A DNA stretch of 64,000 nucleotides from Halalkaliarchaeum desulfuricum (GCF_002952775.1 NZ_CP025066.1:992001-1056000), one strand, 5' to 3'; positions 24,820-34,450 are shown, counted from the stretch's first letter. The notes: generated by a model not told the origin, from the sequence alone. Made by a program: numbers and translations.

Positions 24820-26067
24820 ATGGAGTTCGAACACGTACGCGCTGAAGATCAGTCGGTTGCGGACGCACTGGCCGGCGAAGTCGACCGACAGGAGGGGACG
24901 CTGTCGTTGATTGCAAGCGAGAACTACGTGAGCCGGGCGGTGATGGAGGCCCAGGGTAGCCTCCTCACGAACAAGTACGCGGAAGGCTACCCCGACCGGC
25001 GGTACTACGCCGGATGCGAGTACGTCGACGAGATCGAACAGCTCGCGATAGACCGGGCCAAGGAGCTGTGGGGTGCCGACCACGTAAACGTGCAGCCGCA
25101 CTCGGGCACCCAGGCGAACATGGCGGTGTATCTCGCGACGCTTTCCCCCGGCGATCGAATCCTGTCGCTCGAGTTGAGCCACGGCGGTCATTTGAGCCAC
25201 GGCCATCCCGTGAACTTCACGGGACAGCTGTTCGACGTCGAACACTACCACGTCGATCCCGAAACCGGCTATCTCGACTACCAGGAACTGAAAGAGAAAG
25301 CAGAATCGTTCGAGCCAGACATCATCGTCTCCGGGTTCTCCGCGTATCCCCGAGAGGTCGAGTGGGAGACCATCCAGGAGGTCGCCGACTCGGTCGGTTC
25401 CTACCACCTGGCGGACATCGCACACATCACCGGTCTCGTCGCCACCGGCGTGCACTCTTCGCCGGTCGGGGTCGCCGATTTCGTGACCGGCTCGACTCAC
25501 AAGACGATCCGGGCCGGTCGCGGCGGGATCGTAATGACCGACGACGAGCACGCCGAAGCCATCGACAAGGCAGTGTTCCCCGGTGGACAGGGCGGCCCAC
25601 TCGCGCACAACATCGCAGGGAAAGCAGTCGGGTTCGGTGAAGCGCTGACACCCGAATTCGACGAGTACATCCAGCAGACGGTCGACAACGCCCGGACGCT
25701 CGGGGAGACGCTCGCGGAACACGGATTGTCGCTGGTCTCCGGTGGCACCGACAATCACATGGTGTTGGTCGACCTCCGGGACTCCCACCCCGACCTTTCC
25801 GGTGGGACGGCCGAAGACTCGCTCGCGGCCGCGAACGTCATTCTCAACGCGAACACCGTCCCCGGCGAAACCCGGTCGGCGTTCGACCCATCCGGGCTGC
25901 GAATCGGCACGCCCGGCATCACGACCCGGGGATTCGACGAGGGGGCCGTCGAGGAGCTCGCGGACCACATCTACCGGCTCATCGACAACCACGACTCCGA
26001 GGACGTGATCTACGAGGTCGGCGAACGCATCGACGAACTCTGTGCCGAGTATCCGTTGTACGATTGA
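24820..26067 (+). CDS. glyA: Serine hydroxymethyltransferase
   Basis: A 415-residue PLP enzyme that interconverts serine and glycine with transfer of a C1 unit to a folate-like carrier. ASENYVSRAVMEAQGS, NKYAEGYPDRRYYAGCEYVDEIE, and the PLP-lysine motif GSTHKTIRAGRGG are visible. The chosen start MEFEHVR matches the usual haloarchaeal N-terminus and the promoter position. With the class V aminotransferase and malate synthase elsewhere in the window it connects glycine, serine and glyoxylate. Confidence 0.96.
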   Translation: MEFEHVRAEDQSVADALAGEVDRQEGTLSLIASENYVSRAVMEAQGSLLTNKYAEGYPDRRYYAGCEYVDEIEQLAIDRAKELWGADHVNVQPHSGTQANMAVYLATLSPGDRILSLELSHGGHLSHGHPVNFTGQLFDVEHYHVDPETGYLDYQELKEKAESFEPDIIVSGFSAYPREVEWETIQEVADSVGSYHLADIAHITGLVATGVHSSPVGVADFVTGSTHKTIRAGRGGIVMTDDEHAEAIDKAVFPGGQGGPLAHNIAGKAVGFGEALTPEFDEYIQQTVDNARTLGETLAEHGLSLVSGGTDNHMVLVDLRDSHPDLSGGTAEDSLAAANVILNANTVPGETRSAFDPSGLRIGTPGITTRGFDEGAVEELADHIYRLIDNHDSEDVIYEVGERIDELCAEYPLYD

Positions 26068-26252
26068 GATCCTCTCCGAAGCCGAATATCGGCGGCGGAA
26101 CCGCCTCCTCGAGGACGGATCGCTCGTCTCGAACAATCAAAAAGAATAATACCAGTTCCGGGTAAACTACAGGTAGTCGATGTCTCTCGGTCAGATAACG
26201 TTCCGTGTCACTGTGTTTTGCGGTGTGCGGACTGGCGAGGCGAGGGGTAGAC

Positions 26253-26861
26253 ATGTATGAGCTTACCCCCCACCTCGACGCGCAGGTCGAGCCGGGGACG
26301 AACCTTCTGATCACGGGTCCGCCGCTCACCGGGAAGCGATCGCTCGGGATGGACCTGCTCGCGGAGGGTACGAAACAGGGGGACGGCGCGATCGTAGTGA
26401 CGACGAAGGACAGTGCCGATCGAGTCCTCGGCGATTACGCGAAGCGGACCGAGTACGAGGGACAGCCCGTCGCAGTCGTCGACTGTGTCACCCGCCAACA
26501 GGGGGTCGGGGAGATGCGCGACGATGACCGGATCAAGTACACGTCCTCGCCGGTAGACATGACCGGAATCGGGATCAAGCTCTCGGAGTTCCTCCAGGCG
26601 TTCTACCACGATCGGGGGATACAGCGGAACCGCATCATGCTCCACTCGCTTTCGACGCTTTTGATGTATTCGGACCTCCAGACGGTGTTCCGGTTCCTCC
26701 ACGTCTTCACCGGGCGGATCCAGAGCGTCGGCGGGCTCGGCCTGTTTTGCATGGATTCGACGGCGCACGACGACCGGGAACGGAACACCCTCACCCAGCT
26801 GTTCGACGGGATCGTCGAGACGTCCGAGGACGCCGAGCCGACGATCCGGCTCGGCGAGTGA
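26253..26861 (+). CDS. RecA/KaiC-like protein with degenerate Walker B
   Basis: A 202-residue haloarchaeal RecA-superfamily protein. Walker A is present as GPPLTGKRSL (about 22-31). At the Walker B position the sequence is RIMLHSLSTLLMY, where KaiC/RadA-type proteins have an aspartate (V-I-D-S-L). Nucleotide binding may remain, but hydrolysis is doubtful. ATG 26253 is chosen because the upstream in-frame codons look non-coding. It stands alone, so the role is unknown; related proteins are often signalling or chromosome-associated. Confidence 0.78.
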   Translation: MYELTPHLDAQVEPGTNLLITGPPLTGKRSLGMDLLAEGTKQGDGAIVVTTKDSADRVLGDYAKRTEYEGQPVAVVDCVTRQQGVGEMRDDDRIKYTSSPVDMTGIGIKLSEFLQAFYHDRGIQRNRIMLHSLSTLLMYSDLQTVFRFLHVFTGRIQSVGGLGLFCMDSTAHDDRERNTLTQLFDGIVETSEDAEPTIRLGE

Positions 26862-26917
26862 AGACCGAATACTGCCGACTCGGGAACGGAACCGGGACAC
26901 AGTGAGGACGGGACCAC

Positions 26918-28774
26918 TCAGGAGTGTGGATGGAACCGTCTGGCCGCCTCCCGGACGGCTTCGGCGTCCCCGAGGAACGTCACGTGGTCGCCGTACTCGA
27001 TCATCTCGTCGGCGTCGGGAACGTGTGTGTCCTCGCCCCTGCCGATGACTGCGACGATACAGCCGGACGGGATCGCCTCGTTCACCTCCCGGATCGTCTT
27101 GCCCGCGAGGTCCTCTGCGGTCACCTCGATCTCGACCACCTCGTGCCCCTCTCCGAGTTCGTTCATCCAGTGAGCCATCGCCGGACGCTCGATCTCGTTG
27201 TCGATCGACCACGCCGTCGCGAGGGAGGCGTCGATCGCGGTCACGTCGAGCGTGTCGAACGCGTCGACGTTCTCGGGCCGATTGACCCTGGCGTACACCC
27301 GCTCGATGTCGAACTTCGACCGCGCGAGCTGTGACACGAGCAGGTTGTCGTTGTCGTCGCCGGTTGCGGCGACGACGATCTTCGCGTCGTCGATTCCGAG
27401 GCTCCGGAGGACGTCGGATTCAGTCGCGTCGCCCTCGTGGGCAGTGAATCCGAGCTCCCGAACCTCTCTGACGACGTCGCGGTCGATATCGACGAGAACC
27501 ACGTTTTCGCCGCGCTGTTCCAGTTGCCGTGCGAGCGTGCGACCGACCCGGCCGCCGCCTGCGATGATCACTTTCATTGGTATCACGCCGAGCCTGTCTG
27601 CGATCTGCCGTGCCAGCCCGGCCTGGATCACGACAGTGGCAAAGATGATGAGAAACACGACCCCAACCAGCGCCTGGGCCGCCTCGCTTTGGCCCGCGTC
27701 CTGCAGTTGGATCGCGAACACGGTCGCGACCGACGCCGGAATGATCCCGCGCGGCCCGACGAGGCTGAGAAACAGCTTCTCCTCCCGGGTAAAACGCCAG
27801 GATCTGACCGACAGGAACACCACGCCCGGACGCACCACCAGAGCCACCACGACAACGACCAGGACGCCGGCGAGCCCGAGTTGAGCGATGTCCCCGAAGT
27901 CCAGAAGCGCCGCGAGGACGATGAAAATGAACGACAGCACGATAGCCCTGATGTCGCGCTCGAACGATTCGATGGCGTCACGGTGAGGAAGCTCCACGTT
28001 CCCGAGGACGATCCCGGCGGTGGCGGCGGCTGCGACACCGGATTCGGCGGCGACGGTGTCGGCGATCGCGTACGTGCCCACGATCCCGGCGAAGACGATC
28101 AACCGGGTGACGTGCGGGGCCGAGTCGGGGGAGATGTCCAGATGCGTCAGCGCGTAGTACACGACGGCAGCGACGGCGAGCCCGGCGGCGACGCCGACAC
28201 CGACGCGTTCGAGGAACCCCAGAAACACCGACCCGTAGGATCCGTTTCCAACGACCAGCAGTTCGAAGATCACTACCGCGAGTACCGCGGCCGTGACGTC
28301 GTTGATAATCCCCTCCGCTTCGAGTACCGACGCGACCTGTTCGCGGACCGTCACCACCTCGAGGATCGGGGTGATCACGGTCGGTCCCGTGGCGATCATC
28401 AACGCCCCGATCAACAGCGCGACTTCCCATCCCGGCCCGATCAGATAGTGAACGACGGCCGCAGTGCCCAGAAACATGACGACCGCACCCACGGAAACCA
28501 TCCCGACAACGGCCTGCGGTGCCCGTTGCAGGCGCTCCCGTTTGAGTTCGAACGCCCCCTCGAAAACGATCACTGCCACGCCGACACCGACGATGACGAA
28601 CAGTCCGTCGCCGAACGTCTCCAGGGAGACCAGCCCCAGTACGTGCGGGCCGATCAGCACCCCCGAAAGGATGTGAAACAGGACACTCGGAACCTGGAGT
28701 TTCATCGAGAGGAGCTGTCCGACGACACCGAGGGCGAGAACGAGAGCGGTGACCGCGAGGACGGCTGAACTCAC
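26918..28774 (-). CDS. Cation:proton antiporter (CPA1/NhaP-like) with RCK (TrkA) domains
   Basis: A 618-residue transporter. About twelve transmembrane helices (residues 1-390) form a Na+/H+ or K+/H+ exchanger. An RCK-N/TrkA-N domain follows, with nucleotide motif VIIAGGGRVGRTLARQLEQRGENVVLVD, then a TrkA-C domain at the end (EVVEIEVTAEDLAGKTIREV). The RCK domain suggests control by NAD(H) or cyclic dinucleotide. I chose GTG 28774 because a TATA-like stretch at 28799-28804 lies 26 bp before it; an in-frame GTG at 28810 lies upstream of that box. Confidence 0.88.
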   Translation of the reverse strand: MSSAVLAVTALVLALGVVGQLLSMKLQVPSVLFHILSGVLIGPHVLGLVSLETFGDGLFVIVGVGVAVIVFEGAFELKRERLQRAPQAVVGMVSVGAVVMFLGTAAVVHYLIGPGWEVALLIGALMIATGPTVITPILEVVTVREQVASVLEAEGIINDVTAAVLAVVIFELLVVGNGSYGSVFLGFLERVGVGVAAGLAVAAVVYYALTHLDISPDSAPHVTRLIVFAGIVGTYAIADTVAAESGVAAAATAGIVLGNVELPHRDAIESFERDIRAIVLSFIFIVLAALLDFGDIAQLGLAGVLVVVVVALVVRPGVVFLSVRSWRFTREEKLFLSLVGPRGIIPASVATVFAIQLQDAGQSEAAQALVGVVFLIIFATVVIQAGLARQIADRLGVIPMKVIIAGGGRVGRTLARQLEQRGENVVLVDIDRDVVREVRELGFTAHEGDATESDVLRSLGIDDAKIVVAATGDDNDNLLVSQLARSKFDIERVYARVNRPENVDAFDTLDVTAIDASLATAWSIDNEIERPAMAHWMNELGEGHEVVEIEVTAEDLAGKTIREVNEAIPSGCIVAVIGRGEDTHVPDADEMIEYGDHVTFLGDAEAVREAARRFHPHS

Positions 28775-28798
28775 TACTAACAGTATTGCACTAGGAGG

Positions 28799-28804
28799 TA
28801 AAAA
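28799..28804 (-). promoter_or_regulatory. TATA box of the antiporter gene
   Basis: Minus-strand TTTTTA sits 26 bp upstream of GTG 28774, the expected spacing for a leaderless transcript. Confidence 0.55.
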
Positions 28805-28893
28805 GCGCACCGTATTACTGGTGAGGGAAAGCCGAAAACCAAACAGCGAGGCGGCGAGTTGCGATCCCGGTTGCGCCGACGATCACGAGGGCT

Positions 28894-28926
28894 CGGGGAT
28901 TAATGACACTCGGCTCCGAATCCCCG
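28894..28926. promoter_or_regulatory. Inverted repeat in the redoxin promoter
   Basis: CGGGGATT (28894-28901) and AATCCCCG (28919-28926) are perfect inverted arms with 17 bp between, ending 11 bp before ATG 28938. The position covers the expected transcription start, so a repressor site is possible. Confidence 0.4.
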
Positions 28927-28937
28927 GACAGAAACCG

Positions 28938-29462
28938 ATGGTATCACAGGGGCAGACTGCACCGGACTTCATCGCACCCGCCGTCGACGGCGGTCGAACG
29001 GTCGAACTCGTACTGTTCGAACTGATCGAGCGTTACGAGGCCGTAGTGCTGCTTTTTGCCCCCTGTACGTTCGTCCCGGAACCGACCGCCGAGTGGCTCG
29101 CCGTCGAGCGGGCGGGCTGGCCGGACCACGAACGGATTGGGACGGTCGGGCTCTCGGCCGACAGCCTGTATGCGGCGTACGCATACGCCGACCGCTACGG
29201 GTTCTCGTTCCCGATCGTCTCGGATTTCCACGGCGGCGTCTCCGACCAGTACGAGCTGCTGGCCGACGAGTGGGAGAGTCACGGAGACGTCCCACGCCGG
29301 GCGGCCGTCGTCGTCGACGGCGACTGGACCGTTCGGGCAGTCGAGACTGTCGAGGATCCCCACGATCGGGTCCAGCCAGGGCCGGCAACCCGCACCGCCG
29401 ACGCTCTCGAGAAATGCGGAATCGACGTGGAACGACCTGACGTCGACTACGACATCGTGTGA
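28938..29462 (+). CDS. Redoxin-domain protein without the usual peroxidatic cysteine
   Basis: A 174-residue protein of the AhpC/TSA (peroxiredoxin) fold: GQTAPDFIAPAVDGGRTVEL at the N-terminus, then a DRYGFSFPIVSDFHGGVSDQYELL region and a C-terminal extension. Canonical members carry P-x3-T-x2-C. Here the segment is APCTFVPEPTAEW, so the catalytic Cys position is Pro and a Cys lies four residues earlier. Another Cys is near residue 160. Activity as a peroxidase is uncertain. It is divergent from the antiporter; an 8-bp inverted repeat flanks its start region at 28894-28926. Confidence 0.8.
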   Translation: MVSQGQTAPDFIAPAVDGGRTVELVLFELIERYEAVVLLFAPCTFVPEPTAEWLAVERAGWPDHERIGTVGLSADSLYAAYAYADRYGFSFPIVSDFHGGVSDQYELLADEWESHGDVPRRAAVVVDGDWTVRAVETVEDPHDRVQPGPATRTADALEKCGIDVERPDVDYDIV

Positions 29463-29497
29463 CGGCATCGGCCGGGATCGATCGGAACTGCAGCCGG

Positions 29498-29968
29498 CTA
29501 CGTGGGCTCGGCGTCCCTTTTGAGCGACAGCACCGTCCGGTCGAACGAACAGACCAGCGTGTCCTCGCCGTCGTCTTCGACTTTGAACGCCTCGACGTGC
29601 ATCGTCACGACGCCGCGGTTCCCGTCGCTGGTCTCGCGTTTGTCCGTGACCGTCGACTGCGCGTAGATCGTGTCGCCGTGGAAGACGGGCGCCGGATGCT
29701 CGACATCGTCGTACGAGAGGTTCGCGACGATCGTCCCGTCGGTGGTGTCGGGGATCGAAAGTCCGACGGCGAGCGCCATCGTATAAATACCATTGACGAG
29801 CCGCTCGCCGAACTGGGTGTCCGCCGCGAAGTCTGCGTCGAGATGGAGCGGCTGCTGGTTCATCGTCATGTCGCAAAAGCGCTGGTTGTCGGCTTCGCTT
29901 ATGGTCCGTCGCTTCCCGTGTTCGATCGTCTCCCCGACCGTGAACTCCTCGTAGTAGAGCCCGGACAT
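29498..29968 (-). CDS. MaoC-like hot-dog dehydratase
   Basis: A 156-residue single hot-dog protein of the MaoC (R)-specific enoyl-CoA hydratase family. YYEEFTVGETIEHGKRRTISEADNQRF begins the domain, followed by the active-site region DxxPLHLDADFAADTQFGERLVNGIYTMALAVG (Asp-His hydratase dyad appears as NQQPLHLDADFA, so the usual Asp is Asn here). A TATA-like element at about 29990-29996 points to ATG 29968 as a leaderless start. Its CoA substrate is unknown; the nearby malyl-CoA lyase-like gene makes an organic-acid CoA ester plausible. Confidence 0.85.
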   Translation of the reverse strand: MSGLYYEEFTVGETIEHGKRRTISEADNQRFCDMTMNQQPLHLDADFAADTQFGERLVNGIYTMALAVGLSIPDTTDGTIVANLSYDDVEHPAPVFHGDTIYAQSTVTDKRETSDGNRGVVTMHVEAFKVEDDGEDTLVCSFDRTVLSLKRDAEPT

Positions 29969-30134
29969 ACCGCCTCCGTCGCCGCGGGCGTACTTATGGG
30001 TTCGCGTCGGTGTCGGGGACCCCTCGAACACCGAATCGCGGGAGCCGTCGCCGGGTACGGATCGCTTCTCCGGGTATGGGAATCAGGGACACGGTTTTTG
30101 TCGAGGAGGGCAAACCAGCCCTTGAGTGAGAACG

Positions 30135-31205
30135 ATGTCCCCGAGCACCCGCGGACGCGAGGTCGAACGCTACGAACCGCTCGAGGACGACCGCGTCCGG
30201 TGTGCAGTCTGTCCCCGTCGCTGTGTCGTTCCGCCCGGCGAGCGTGGCGTCTGTGACGTCCGACAGAACGACGGCGGGCGGTTCGAGCTGCTCACGTACG
30301 GCAGGGCGGTCTCGACCGCGATCGACCCGATAGAAAAGAAGCCGCTGTTTCACTTCGCGCCGGGTGCCCGCGTGCTCTCGGTGGCCGCACGCGGCTGTAA
30401 CTTCGAGTGCGACTTCTGTCAGAACTACCGGATCGCGATCGAACACGAGGACGTCCCCGAACAGTCGTTCCCGCCGGCCGAACTGGCTGACGCCGCCGAA
30501 GAGAGGTCGTGCGAAGGGATCGCATACACGTACACGGAGCCGACGATTTTCCTGGAGTACGCCCTCGATACGATGCGGGAGACAGGCGAGGACACGTGTA
30601 ACGTGTTCGTCTCGAACGGTTACATGACAGAGGAGACCGCGACACAGCTTGCCACCGAGTTAGACGCGATCAACATCGACATCAAAGGCCACACCGAGTT
30701 CTACCGAAAGCGGTGTGCCGTTCCGGATCCGGCGCCGATCTACGACGCCGCGGAAACGCTCGCCGATGCGGGCGTCCACGTCGAGATCACGAACCTCGTG
30801 ATACCCGACGAGAACGACGATCCCGAAGTCGTGCGGGAGAGAATGGCCTGGATACGGGAGGAACTCGGTCCGGGGACGCCGGTGCACTTCTCGCGGTTCC
30901 GCCCGGCCTACCGGATGCAGGACGTTCCGCCGACGCCGATAGCGACGCTGGAATCACTGATGGACGTGGCCCGCGAAGAGGGGCTGTATCACGTGTACTG
31001 TGGCAACGTCCCGGGACACGAATCCGAAAGCACCGACTGTCCGGACTGTGGAACCTGCGTGATCAAACGGCAGGGGTTCGAAATCCGATCGTACGATCTG
31101 GAGGACGGCGGCTGTCCGTCGTGCGGTCGGCCGATCGAGGTCGCCGGCACCGAATGGAGCCGAGGTGCAGAATCGACCGGAAGCAGGCGGCGGCTGCGGT
31201 TCTGA
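30135..31205 (+). CDS. amrS: AmmeMemoRadiSam system radical SAM enzyme (AmrS)
   Basis: A 356-residue radical SAM enzyme. The cluster motif is CNFECDFC (C-x3-C-x2-C), preceded by conserved CAVCPRRCVVPPGERGVC and DPIEKKPLFHFAPG, which identify the AmmeMemoRadiSam group (formerly annotated as pyruvate formate-lyase activating-like). The C-terminal third has extra cysteines (CPDCGTC, CPSC) that may bind metal. Its MEMO1-type partner is encoded convergently 26 bp downstream. The biochemical reaction of this system is not settled. ATG 30135 was preferred to GTG 30126. Confidence 0.93.
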   Translation: MSPSTRGREVERYEPLEDDRVRCAVCPRRCVVPPGERGVCDVRQNDGGRFELLTYGRAVSTAIDPIEKKPLFHFAPGARVLSVAARGCNFECDFCQNYRIAIEHEDVPEQSFPPAELADAAEERSCEGIAYTYTEPTIFLEYALDTMRETGEDTCNVFVSNGYMTEETATQLATELDAINIDIKGHTEFYRKRCAVPDPAPIYDAAETLADAGVHVEITNLVIPDENDDPEVVRERMAWIREELGPGTPVHFSRFRPAYRMQDVPPTPIATLESLMDVAREEGLYHVYCGNVPGHESESTDCPDCGTCVIKRQGFEIRSYDLEDGGCPSCGRPIEVAGTEWSRGAESTGSRRRLRF

Positions 31206-31231
31206 CTGCACGCCGTCCCGTTCGGACGCGA

Positions 31232-32131
31232 TCAGGCGTCGCCGCCGTCGATGCCGGCGGCGGCGTACCCGACTGTTCTGCCGCCAGTGGTTGCCGTGTC
31301 GGCGCTGGTCGCGTACGCGTAGACGGTTCCCGACTCCGCACCGAGTCGGCTACCGGCCGAAAGCGTTGCCGCCGTCGCCCCCGGGCCACACATCGTGTGG
31401 GCGGTCCGCTCGACGTGATCGAGCAGCCCGACAGGGTCCAGATCGGCGAGGAGATCGAGGACGGGTTCGTCGGCGGCGGTCGCCGCCTCGGGCGGCTCGT
31501 AGTGGGTGAGATCCGTCGAGGCGATCACGACGGCGTCGCGCCCGATCGCGTCGATCGCCCGGGCGATCGCTTCCCCGAGGGATTCACACCGCGATCGCTC
31601 CCGCGTTGCGACCGAGACCGGGAGGATCCGCGAGGTGGCCTCGAGCTGCTGGAGAAACGGGAGTTGGACCTCGACTGCGTGTTCCGCCCCGTGTGCACGG
31701 TCGTCTATCCGGATCGCCTCCGCCGTTCCGAGGAGCTCATCCCGGAGTCGGTCGTCGACCGGGAGCGTTCCGAGGGGGGTTTCCCAGGCGTCGTGGGAGG
31801 GGAGCGCGATCTCGGCTCCGACCTGTCGGTGGTTCGGTCCGAGAACAACGGCCGTTTCCGGCGTCCACGAACGCGCGAGGGCAGCGTAACTGTGCGCCGC
31901 AATCGGGCCCGAGTACGGATAGCCGGCGTGTGGAACCACGAGTCCGAGGAGACGCTCCTGGGGCGATCTCGACTCACCCGACCGCGGGTCACTCTCCCGT
32001 TTCGCCTCTGTCTCCGGGACAGTTCCGGGACCGTGTTCGTTAGTGAAACACGCCTCGATCTGTTCTTTCAGGGCCGCAGGGTCGCCCCGATAAAATTCCC
32101 CGGCCACAGCGGGCTGACGAACGTCCGTCAT
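31232..32131 (-). CDS. amrB: AmmeMemoRadiSam system protein B (MEMO1 family)
   Basis: A 299-residue MEMO1-like protein related in fold to class III extradiol dioxygenases. VRQPAVAGEFYRGDPAALKEQI, LGLVVPHAGYPYSGPIAAHSY and VVLGPNHRQVG are typical, with conserved His residues that bind metal in homologues. It pairs with AmrS, although the two genes are convergent. The third partner, the AMMECR1 protein, is not in this window. The C-terminus ends in a DAxxAT-GGRTVGYAAAGI segment. Confidence 0.92.
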   Translation of the reverse strand: MTDVRQPAVAGEFYRGDPAALKEQIEACFTNEHGPGTVPETEAKRESDPRSGESRSPQERLLGLVVPHAGYPYSGPIAAHSYAALARSWTPETAVVLGPNHRQVGAEIALPSHDAWETPLGTLPVDDRLRDELLGTAEAIRIDDRAHGAEHAVEVQLPFLQQLEATSRILPVSVATRERSRCESLGEAIARAIDAIGRDAVVIASTDLTHYEPPEAATAADEPVLDLLADLDPVGLLDHVERTAHTMCGPGATAATLSAGSRLGAESGTVYAYATSADTATTGGRTVGYAAAGIDGGDA

Positions 32132-32235
32132 CGTACTCGATGGATACGGCCGCCGGAAGGAAGTGAATATCCCCTCGATATTGCGGGTGGGAAAACAGCG
32201 TGTGGATTTTTCACCGCGACGAGCAACCGGTGTGT

Positions 32236-33132
32236 ATGGTCAGACGAAGTGTGCTCTTCTCGCCGGGCGATCAGCCGAAGCTCATGCGAAAGGCACCGGG
32301 AACCGGTGCCGACGCCGTCGTGTTCGATCTCGAGGACGCCGTTGTCCCCGACCGCAAGGACGAGGCACGCACGGCAGTGCGCGAGACATTGACCGACGAT
32401 CAGTTCGATCCCGCTCCCGAAGTGTGCGTTCGGCTCACCGCAACGGAGCCGGACGCTGATCTCGACGCCCTGGTCGGCGGGGACGACGAGTCGAAGAAGG
32501 GCAGCCGCAACCACAGCGGCACCCTTCGGCTGGACGCGCTGGTGTTGCCGAAGGTCGACTCCGCGCGGACGGTCGAGCGTCGCGTGGAGATGGCCCGCGA
32601 GCGCGGGCTCGACGTGCCGGTGCTGGCGCTCGTCGAGACGGCCGCCGGCGTGCTCGCGGCCGAGGAGATCGCGACCGTCGACGCAGTCGACGCGTTGATC
32701 TTCGGCGCGGAGGACCTCGCTGCTGACGTCGGCGCCTCTCGAACGAAAGGGGGCGAGGAAGTTCTGTACGCCCGTGAACACGTCGTTCTGGCTGCAGCGG
32801 CCGCCGGGATCGACGCGATCGACACTGTGTACATCGACTTCGAGGACGACGAGGGGCTCCACGAGGAGGCCTCGTTCGCCCGGCAGTTGGGCTTCGATGG
32901 GAAACTCGCGATCCATCCGGCACAGGTGTCGGTGATAAACGACGCGTACACGCCCGACGAGAAGGAGCTGTCGTGGGCCCGCCGCGTGCTCGCTACAAGG
33001 GAACGGGCCGACCGCGAGGGACGCGGCGTCTTCGAGGTCGACGGCGAGATGATCGATCGGCCCCTGATCGCCAGAGCCGAACGGGTGCGTGAACTCGCGA
33101 CGGCGGCCGGGATCGAGTTCGAGTCGCAATAA
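32236..33132 (+). CDS. HpcH/HpaI-CitE family CoA-ester lyase (malyl-CoA or beta-methylmalyl-CoA lyase-like)
   Basis: A 298-residue TIM-barrel lyase. [75 protein letters not shown] and [12 protein letters not shown] place it in the CitE-like group that cleaves malyl-CoA, beta-methylmalyl-CoA or citramalyl-CoA. In haloarchaea such an enzyme supplies glyoxylate in the methylaspartate cycle. Glutamate dehydrogenase follows 61 bp downstream on the same strand. The exact substrate is not fixed by the sequence. Confidence 0.88.
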   Translation: MVRRSVLFSPGDQPKLMRKAPGTGADAVVFDLEDAVVPDRKDEARTAVRETLTDDQFDPAPEVCVRLTATEPDADLDALVGGDDESKKGSRNHSGTLRLDALVLPKVDSARTVERRVEMARERGLDVPVLALVETAAGVLAAEEIATVDAVDALIFGAEDLAADVGASRTKGGEEVLYAREHVVLAAAAAGIDAIDTVYIDFEDDEGLHEEASFARQLGFDGKLAIHPAQVSVINDAYTPDEKELSWARRVLATRERADREGRGVFEVDGEMIDRPLIARAERVRELATAAGIEFESQ

Positions 33133-33193
33133 AAATCGCGCAGTAACTCGGGCGACCGGTACAGTTAACAACAAACACAGTAGTCGGTCAATT

Positions 33194-34450
33194 ATGTCTG
33201 ACCAGGCCAACCCCTTCGAAAGTCTCCAGGAGCAGATCGACGACGCTGCGGCGCATCTCGACGTCGATGCTGGCCTGATCGAGCGGCTCAAAAACCCCGA
33301 GCGGGTGCTCGAGACGAACCTCACCGTCGAGCGCGACGACGGCACCCTCGAAACCGTACGGGCCTACCGGTCGCAGTTCAACGGCGACCGGGGTCCGTAC
33401 AAAGGCGGTATCAGGTACCATCCCGACGTCAACATGGACGAGGTGAAGGCGCTGTCTGGCTGGATGGTGTACAAGTGTGCGGTCGTCGACATCCCGTACG
33501 GCGGGGGGAAAGGCGGGATCGCGATCGACCCCACCGACTACAGCGAGACGGAACTCGAACGGCTCACCCGGGCGTTCGCGATGGAGTTGCGGCCACTCAT
33601 CGGCGAGGACATCGACATCCCCGCACCGGACGTAAACACGGGCCAGCGGGAAATGAACTGGATCAAAGACACCTACGAGAAGCTCGAAAACACCACAGCG
33701 CCCGGCGTGATCACCGGGAAAGCGCTCGATTCGGGCGGTTCCGAGGGTCGCGTCGAGGCGACCGGCCGATCGACGATGCTCGCAGCCCGGGAGATGTTCG
33801 ACTACCTCGATCGGGATATCGAGGGTGCGACGGTCGCCGTCCAGGGGTACGGCAACGCCGGTTCGGTCGCGGCGTATCTGCTCGACGACCTCGGGGCGAA
33901 GATCGTCGCAATGTCCGATACGTCCGGCGGAACCTACAGCCCCGACGGGTTCGACGCTCGCGAGGTAAAGGAGTTCAAAAGCGAAACGGGAAGCGTCGTG
34001 GGGTATCCCGAAGCCACCGAGGAACTGACCAACGAGGAGCTGCTCGCGCTCGATGTCGACTTGCTGGTGCCGGCGGCACTGGAGAACGCCGTCGACGCCG
34101 ATCTCGCCCGTGAGCTACGGGCCGACGTCGTCGCAGAGGCCGCAAACGGCCCGCTGACACCCGGTGCCGACGAGGTTCTCGAAGAGACGGACGTGTACGT
34201 GCTGCCGGACATCTTCGCGAACGCCGGCGGCGTGACGGTGTCGTACTTCGAGTGGGTCCAGAACCGCCAGCGGTTCTACTGGACCGAACAGCGCGTCAAC
34301 GAGGAGCTCGAACGGCTTATTTGTGACGCGTTCGACGACCTGATCGAAACCTACGAGGAGCTCGACCTGCCGAACCTCCGGACGGCCGCCTACGTCGTGG
34401 CGATACAGCGAGTGGCTAATTCGTACGAAGAGGCCGGGAACTGGCCGTAG
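33194..34450 (+). CDS. gdhA: Glutamate dehydrogenase
   Basis: A 418-residue hexameric dehydrogenase of the Glu/Leu/Phe/Val family that interconverts glutamate and 2-oxoglutarate plus ammonia. [13 protein letters not shown], the catalytic-lysine region [19 protein letters not shown], and the dinucleotide motif [17 protein letters not shown] are present. The conserved end [19 protein letters not shown] is intact. It may be co-transcribed with the CitE-like lyase. Cofactor preference (NAD or NADP) is not clear from the motif alone. Confidence 0.96.
   Translation: MSDQANPFESLQEQIDDAAAHLDVDAGLIERLKNPERVLETNLTVERDDGTLETVRAYRSQFNGDRGPYKGGIRYHPDVNMDEVKALSGWMVYKCAVVDIPYGGGKGGIAIDPTDYSETELERLTRAFAMELRPLIGEDIDIPAPDVNTGQREMNWIKDTYEKLENTTAPGVITGKALDSGGSEGRVEATGRSTMLAAREMFDYLDRDIEGATVAVQGYGNAGSVAAYLLDDLGAKIVAMSDTSGGTYSPDGFDAREVKEFKSETGSVVGYPEATEELTNEELLALDVDLLVPAALENAVDADLARELRADVVAEAANGPLTPGADEVLEETDVYVLPDIFANAGGVTVSYFEWVQNRQRFYWTEQRVNEELERLICDAFDDLIETYEELDLPNLRTAAYVVAIQRVANSYEEAGNWP

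Noticed and set aside
24620-24910. Open frame in the AT-rich gap before glyA
   Set aside because: It overlaps glyA out of frame, has unusual composition for this genome and contains the glyA promoter and inverted repeat.
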